NCBI GenBank assembly: GCA_943735955.1
Contig: OX030956.1
Location: 14,707,100 to 14,771,099, forward strand
DNA length: 64,000 bases
Source: Piscicola geometra
Taxonomy: Eukaryota > Annelida > Clitellata > Hirudinida > Piscicolidae
Reading direction: 5' to 3'
The position numbers and the translations under genes were made by a program. Below, piece after piece: positions 57,101 to 64,000 of the stretch. Each line of letters opens with the position of its first letter. Positions within the stretch are counted from its first letter, which is position 1. The notes beneath the pieces were generated by a model. It saw only the letters and a list, made by a program, of their open reading frames with translations. It ran no database searches and had not been told where the DNA came from.

Positions 57101-60100
57101 ATGACTCAAGAACCTCTCTCTAAGCGTCACAAGTCTTTTCTCTTGTTATCGGGAGTGGGACTTGCGCTCTTGCTCTTCATGGTGGCTTCCATCGGCACTG
57201 CTTCTTACTACTACTTCCAAACGCAAAATTCTTATCCAGGTGATTAAGTGGGGAAAATGTGGGATGGTATTAACTAAAAATAATGTTGCGATGAGAGTTG
57301 TGAGGATTGATTGCAAGGCTTTTTGGATAGAGTCACGATTGGCATGAAATGAAGGCAAGAACGTGCATGAGTGTACTTGCATAAATCGTTAAGTGGTTTA
57401 AAGATAACGCGAACTGAAAAATCAAAATATATATTTGAATTCTATCCCAATAAAACGTTTAACCGATTCTAAAGCCAGAAAAATAGCTATCAATAAATTA
57501 AAACGACAAGTGATAAAAGAATGGCGCGCCAAATAAAGGTTGAGACAACCGCATACGCTTGTGATGATTGAAAGTGCCACGCATAAGAACGAATGGAAGC
57601 GTCGATGGCTTCGGCCGAACGTAATAACAGCTAAATGTCGAATGTCATGTTTGAGGTCGCGAGCTATTCATTTGTTTGATGCTTTTCTGCGTGGGTGGCG
57701 CGGATTAATGCTACAAGGCGTACTCACGTAGGCTTATACATTTCGCCTCTAATTTCGTCTTTGTATCCGTCTTTCTCACATGACGCAATAATGAGGGCTT
57801 GAATAAAAATGAGTAGTGATGAATGAAAAAGCATTCAAAGATTTTATAATAATGTCAAATGATTGAGCCATGGTTATATTTTTAATAGGAAAATAAGTAT
57901 ACTGGTATATATGTTTGAAGTACTGAATAATAAAAAAACAAATAACAAAATTAAAATTTGAAATAAAAAAATAAGCAAAATTAAAAATTAAAATAAGTAA
58001 TAATTAACAAAATTAAAAATTTTAAAATTTAAAATGCACAAAATATAAATTTATATAAATTATATTTTATATTTTCTATGAATAAAACTGCTAATAAAAT
58101 TTTTATATTTATAGACATTTTAAAACCATATAGCCGAATGAAGAAATTTTGAAAAGAAAGTTATTAGAAAGATTGAAATTAAATTATGATTTGTAGCAAA
58201 ATTGAAAACAACTTTTGTTTTTACCAAGTTTAAAAAATCCTTGATTTTTGCCTTTTAATTTTTCAATAGAATCTAGTGAATTTTAAATGTAAAACTATTT
58301 CATTAAGTTTAATCAAAAAATAAAAATTAGTTTAGTGTTGCATTAGTCTAAAAGCATTAAAGTAAAACTAATGATTCCCAGTAGCAGAATCACACAGGGA
58401 TTCAATAAAATTCCCCGCTACTATTAGAATAGTGTGCACTGCAAAAATGCAATCATCATTTGTGGCTGGACTTTCGTTATGAGTTAGGATCAACATGACA
58501 ATAACGAAAACAAACTCACCAACATCATCACTATTATACCCATGTTTCAAAACATAATTTTCTCATATAATTGCGAAAAAAAGAATAGATAAAAAAAAAA
58601 ATTTATAAATTTAATTTTCTAATTGAGAACTCAAAAATCCATCGAATTTTCATCAATTTCAGATAATGGTTACTCAAGTTTTCATCATCCACACAACTCT
58701 GCTCTACAACGTGGTGAAGGTATATTCTCCTAACATTTAAAGCTTAGTTAAATTGGATAAATTCTAAGTTGTTGCCACCAACACTCGTATATCACGGAGG
58801 TCATATATCTCTCACTCAATTTAAAAAGTTATTTCAAGAAAAAAAAGATAAATCATTTTTTTCTTTTCAAATAAGTAAGTATTTACCATTTTTGGGAGAT
58901 AATTTTTTAAAAATAACATGTATTTATTATGTTGAAATCTTTTAAAAGAAAAAAACATTGTAATTAAATATACTAGCTACGACGACATTTTTATGTTGAA
59001 ATTGAAATAAAATTGAAATTTATGGTTCGAGTTAAGAATATAGAGATAAATATCTTTAGAAAGTATACAACTAAATTAGTTAGGTATATTTAGAGACACG
59101 TTTGTTTCAAGAAAATATCGAGAGCTCAAGGATAAGCAAGCACAGGAAATAATAGTGGTGGCGACAATCTATATTTTATCATTTATTGTATTTTTCATGA
59201 ATTTTGTAAAAATTAAAAACTATGGTGATTTATATTAATTTGGCATATAGTAGGGGGACATAAATAGACAAAAATAGGAAAAACTGGAAAATCATTACGT
59301 CCAATTGGGAGAAAGTTCATTAGGTTTTTTATTAATATTTTATATTGGAGGTTGGTAATTATTAATTAAAAACTCCCTACCACACTCAAAAAACTTAATC
59401 AATGTTTCAGCTTTGTTGAGTAAAAAAATCCTTAGCTATTATAGTTTACTCACCTTTCACGATAGTTGAAAAGTAATTGAAAATTGAACAAACCTTTGAT
59501 TTAAAATTCAAATGACTGTTGAAAAATGTGATTTTTATTGAATCTTAAAAATAGTTTGAAAACTTAGAAAAACGTTTTGAAAACAAAGAAAAACTTTTGA
59601 AAACTTAGAAAAACGTTTTTTTAAAACGTTAAAATCTATAATGTAAAGGATGATTTTCTTTTAGCCAAACATTTTTCAAAAAAAGCTGAAAAGTGTCATA
59701 TGCATGATGCACTGCCCCATGGAGATTGCCAATGGGAAAGTGACCACAAACGAAACAGTTCAGAAAGCAGCAAAACATGTCAACACATGCTATTACTACG
59801 TCACCGTGTTTTTTTGATTATTTTAACAAAATCAAGAATTAGTGAAGCAAGGTTTGGAAGATATTCAGTGAAGAAAAAATGAGATTTGAAGAAAGAGAAA
59901 AAATTATAGAACATTTCGTCTTTTGCATTCGTTACAGATACTGAGGTTGAGTTGCAAGTTCTCAGCTCAAATGTTTTTTCCGTAACACTATCACAAGCCG
60001 TTGATTACCTAAAACCTAATCTGCAAGGCAGCAGGGCCGTGAATCTGGAAGGGAAACTGAATGGGTGATAGCATTTGCCGAAGGTGTTTCTTCGAACAAG

Positions 60101-63100
60101 AAGTTGAGCTGACTCAAAGAAGAAAGCGAAATAGACGATATGCTTGTTGAAATAAAAAGTTTATTATAAATTTTGAATAAAAAGTAGTGTTTTTATTTTG
60201 TTATTTCTGCTAACGGGGCTCAAGTTGCTCTGGGTAGCGCTTATCTCTTTTTCTTAAATATAATTTAATTATTCTTTCACATAATATCCACAATACCCTA
60301 AAATTAAAAGATAAAAAAATTGAAATTTGCAAAAATTTTATAAATGGTAAAACCATTCAAACTTTTCTTTCGGCTATTTTAAAACAATTATGAAAAAGTA
60401 TTGATAAAATCATCATTGATTTATCTTCAAATCAATTAATTTTCAAAAACAGAAAAGTACCCCAAGAATCGAGCCGCTGGTTACAACGACAACTCATTGG
60501 TAAAAATTAATTGAAATGATCTTGCTATACTAACTCTATTTAAATGTTTAAAAATTCAAAAAACTTTGAATTTAAACTACAAAATAAATATCGAAACAAC
60601 ACTTTTGTTTATCCAGATAAGTGATGAGTATTTCGAAGACTATAAGGCCGCTGAAAACCTGATAGACATGATGCAAGGAAACAAGAGCAGCAAGGTGAAC
60701 ACTGCATTCATCGACTACAATGAAAAACTCCGCATGCGTTTATCACCGGAAAGTCTTGATGGAAGTAAAGTCATCAAAAACAGGACGACATCCAAGTATT
60801 CGACTGCTGACTACCAGAATGATGATGCATCGCATTTCAGTTTTGAGGAAGATAACACAAAGAGTTCAAAAGAATTTGAAAGTAGCGAAAAACCGACAAA
60901 AAGTCATTACACAAAGCAAATAATTGATTGTCTAAATCTCACATATCCCATTTTAATGGTATGGAAGCTTGAAAATCAGATTCAGAACGCGGGTCTTAAG
61001 CCTCACAAGCAAAAGCAAATAAGAGACGAAATGCTGGAAAAGATTTTGAAGGCTAACTACAACAGACACATCAGTGCTGGAATGAGTGTCGTGTCTGCCA
61101 TGACAAACTATTTATCCCTCACCAACGATGTCGAGGGTCTTTATCTCTTTGTGAAACTTGTTACAGAACTATCCCAGGTATTTTAAGAACTTTGAATTGT
61201 TTTGAAGCTTGTTTCAAATAAACATGCTAATTCCTATGAAGTGCTCGTATAAATTCACATTTAACTTTTTTCTACTTTAAAAATAATTTTTAAGACATTT
61301 TCTTACAACATTTTCTTAATGATTATGTTTCATGGAAGAACTTAATATTTTCTGAAATACTTAACTGAGTTGCACAAATGGTACTGAATAAAAAACACGC
61401 ATACTTCGTTTATTGACGTATATATTAAAAAATTTATTTTCATTTTTAGTGTTTTCAAATCTAAAATATTTTCTATTTTGAGCTTGCGGCTGGAGTTTAA
61501 AAAATTATTTTTTCGTTTTTCCAATATTTTTTTCTCGCATATTTTCATTAAAATGTCGCTTCAAGTAAAATAGATTTTCTTCAAAATATTTCAGTTGAAA
61601 AAAAAGATTTATATTTCTAAACTTGATGACTTTTAAAATAACCCTTATAATGGAATCTTTCTTTTATGGCGTTTCAGTTAAATTTTAATTTACTTCTTTG
61701 AAGGTGTCAGACGACTCTAGCATATATTCGAATTTAGAAAAAGGCTTCAAATTTTCCAAGAACGACGAGGTGAGAATTAAAAATAGCTTCTCAGCAGTTT
61801 TTAACCTCATAACACGTTTTTTCTTATCTTACAGCGAAACGTTAAAGAAAAAGACGTCTCACAGAGTGAGAGAAGAAGACTGAACCGAGAAATAAAGAAC
61901 AGACTGAAGATTAAGGGACAGCTACCGAAAGACAAAAACAATAGTAAGAATTCTAGAAATAATTATAACAACATTTCTAAGAACCCACTCAGAAAACATT
62001 CTCACAAAGAAAAAATGCTCGAAAAAAACCTGGAAAAGCTCAAAAAGATTAACGATAAAAACTCAAACAAGCAAACCGATGGTAGCAACAGCAGCAAAAC
62101 CGACAATAACTTCAGCTCATTATATGCCTCCAACGAAAACAACGATGGAGAGAGTGAGTATGAGTCGTTCAATAAGGCCGTTAATGACGTTCACAACGAC
62201 GAATTGAACAGGGATTCGCACGGAAATGGCGTTAAAGAGAGACATGGCAGTAACAACAACAAAAACAACAATGTGCAAAACAACATTGTTAATAGTAACA
62301 GCTACAAGGACGACTATCATAAGAACACTTACATTCCAAGTGAGATTTTCACAGATCAGAACATCAAAAACAACAATAACTATCCTAATAGAAATGATAA
62401 AAATGCAATTCATAATAGACACGCTGACGCCGTAAGTCACAATGCAGTGCATAATGAAGGCACGTATGGTGGCATTCAGGGCTTTGGTGGCAACAATAGG
62501 AAAGAAATGATGGAGAGGCAAATGAAAGAACGCCCAGATTACATAAACAATAAAGTAAATAATGCCTTGGCTAACGGAAACAAGAACCATCAAGCTTATG
62601 GCGAGAATACAGCAGGCAACCAAGAGGAATTAGTGAAGAATGTTTATAACAGCCATCGTGTTAGCAATCTTAACGGAAATAACGGACGCAACCGACTTGA
62701 CAGTCACAGTCTCCACTTCAATGCTCAGAACAACAAAAACTCAATTTCTCTCAACAACTACAAAAACGAAAAAACACGCAAAGAAATTCCATTAAATGAA
62801 CAGCGTTTCTATGGCACAAGAAATCTTGGATACCAAGGTTATGAGAGCCACAACGCTCAGATCAGCTCCCACAACCAAAACAACCAGAATCATAGAAATA
62901 TATTTCATCCAGATGTTTGGATAGAGAAAGATACGAACAGTGAAAACGACATTTCTAAGCATGACACGCATGTATATAACAATCAAAATAGTCGTGAGCA
63001 AGGAAGGGACAGATGGAGCGAGGTTGCATGGAGTCGCAAAGGGTTAAATGATCCGCAGCCAAGATATGGAGAGAAGAATAGTGGTTTTGATTCTTACAAA

Positions 63101-63463
63101 TTGAATGACGTAAACACCTACAGTGATGGTTTTCCAGTCATTGTTAATGATCACCACAACTACGTTAGCTTCTACGACGAGCCGTACAGTCCTAAAGAGA
63201 AAGAACACCAAGACGATGAGTTTAATACGATGGAAATCTTGAAAGGCCAAGACTCAACAAATCCCAATAATTACCAAAACTTTGGAAAAGCCAATATGAA
63301 TAATTTCTACAATCACCAGTTCCCCCATACAAATAACCAAAACAAACAACAATTTCTCTCCAGCCACTACCAGAGTGAGAACACATATGGAGACAAAGAG
63401 TACGACCCGGTTGAACAAGAGAGGTCCAAGTTGAAAAAAGCCATTTCAGATTATTTGAGTTAA
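57101..63463 (+). CDS. Novel signal-anchored Asn-rich protein, copy 2 (6 exons, 832 aa)
   Basis: Exons 57101-57239, 58663-58719, 60453-60499, 60617-61177, 61704-61769, 61835-63463, with the same lengths and phases as copy 1 and all splice signals intact. Against copy 1 I count about 12 coding substitutions. Eight change an amino acid: F to L and Y to F in the middle region, and Y to H, R to K, I to F, E to Q, D to H and S to F in the tail. Four are silent. No indels fall in coding exons although indels are common in introns, which argues that both copies are under constraint or are very young. The function is unknown, as for copy 1. Poly(A) signal AATAAA at 63742. Confidence 0.72.
57517..57800 (+). 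other. GC-rich island in intron 1 of the novel gene (unit 2)
   Basis: Counterpart of 46092-46375, with a few substitutions and indels mainly at its 3' edge. Confidence 0.5.
59938..60068 (+). CDS. Alternative terminal exon of the novel gene (unit 2)
   Basis: Same acceptor, phase, length and stop as 48484-48614, with one substitution (Phe to Leu in QVFSSN). AATAAA at 60177. Confidence 0.45.
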
Positions 63464-64000
63464 AAAAGAAAAAGTGATAGTTCATCTATGCCCCTTCAGA
63501 CTTAAGCTATAATTTGGATATAATTGTATATTTAATATTTAATATATTCTATTATATTGAAAGTGTTTAATTTTTGTGATTGCTTTAAACTCTAAAAAGG
63601 TTTACGTAACCATCATCAAAGCCCGGTCGTTCAATTTTGCTGTGCTCTGGTTAATTTCTATCAAGCCTAATATACCTCTTCAAAACGGATTTTCCACCTC
63701 ATTATATTAATTATTAAAAAAATTTAATTCAATTATGTTAAAATAAATTTTTTTAGTTTAAAAATTTATTTCAATTTAAAAAACTGTGTTTTTTGTCACT
63801 TATGAAAGTATAATTCAATTCTAATATATTTCCAAAGCATAAAAACCTTGAAATTTTTATTGTATTATTTTTGGCTGCTATGGAAAAGTTTCAGAATACA
63901 TAGACTTGTGAAATTCTTAGAAATGGTTATTTTGTGTGCACATGAATGACGTGTCAAATAGAGTAGATTTGAAGGTACGTGCAATAGCCATCACTTTAAA

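Larger units (their letters stand above)
53718..64000 (+). repeat. Tandem duplication, second unit (runs off the window)
   Basis: Collinear with 42278-52560. By eye, exons differ at well under 1% of sites, and introns and flanks at a little more, with small indels (for example near 57785-57815 and 59687). Confidence 0.95.

Overview
The window is animal nuclear DNA: AT-rich, intron-dense and full of simple repeats and minisatellites. It carries four recognisable metazoan genes and one unrecognised gene present in two tandem copies. GT/AG introns, a nerve-terminal type synaptojanin, a tetraspanin, an HMG20-type protein and an animal-type PEMT rule out a prokaryote. The CR1/Jockey-like and RTE-like LINE remnants, MULE fragments and TIR elements fit a non-vertebrate, possibly lophotrochozoan, genome. 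The sequence alone does not fix the phylum.

Layout. (1) 1.3-5.0 kb, minus: HMG20-type HMG-box protein, reconstructed as 10 coding exons (337 aa). (2) 5.4-7.05 kb, plus: phosphatidylethanolamine N-methyltransferase, head-to-head with HMG20 across about 0.4 kb. (3) 8.35-17.6 kb, minus: a tetraspanin whose last intron (about 6.8 kb) holds a 24-bp minisatellite, a degenerate transposon-type gene cut by a LINE tail, two related MITEs, an inverted pair of MULE transposase relics and a possible SK-channel-like fragment. (4) 20.9-34.0 kb, minus: a complete synaptojanin in 28 coding exons (1,439 aa: Sac1, inositol 5-phosphatase, RRM-like, proline-rich tail). (5) 34.0-42.3 kb: gene-poor DNA with a TIR transposon and an RTE-type reverse transcriptase relic. 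(6) 42.3-64.0 kb: a direct tandem duplication with a unit of about 11.44 kb. Each unit carries one copy of an unrecognised plus-strand gene for a signal-anchored or secreted protein of 832 aa. It has a helical, charged middle and a 540-residue Asn/His/Gln-rich tail.

The reading frames of HMG20 and synaptojanin close over all exons (total CDS length divisible by three), which supports the exon maps. The tetraspanin lacks only its 5' coding exon, and the final PEMT exon is ambiguous. The four known genes have unrelated jobs: chromatin regulation, phospholipid synthesis, membrane organisation, and phosphoinositide turnover in endocytosis. Their neighbourhood is not functional clustering, except possibly a shared HMG20/PEMT promoter.

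The most interesting parts are the duplicated novel gene, which appears able to make a short isoform from an alternative terminal exon with its own poly(A) signal, and the repeated placement of CA-, CAC- and CAT-type simple repeats against 3' splice sites. All exon maps were made by eye from splice signals, phase and family similarity, with no alignment or transcript data.
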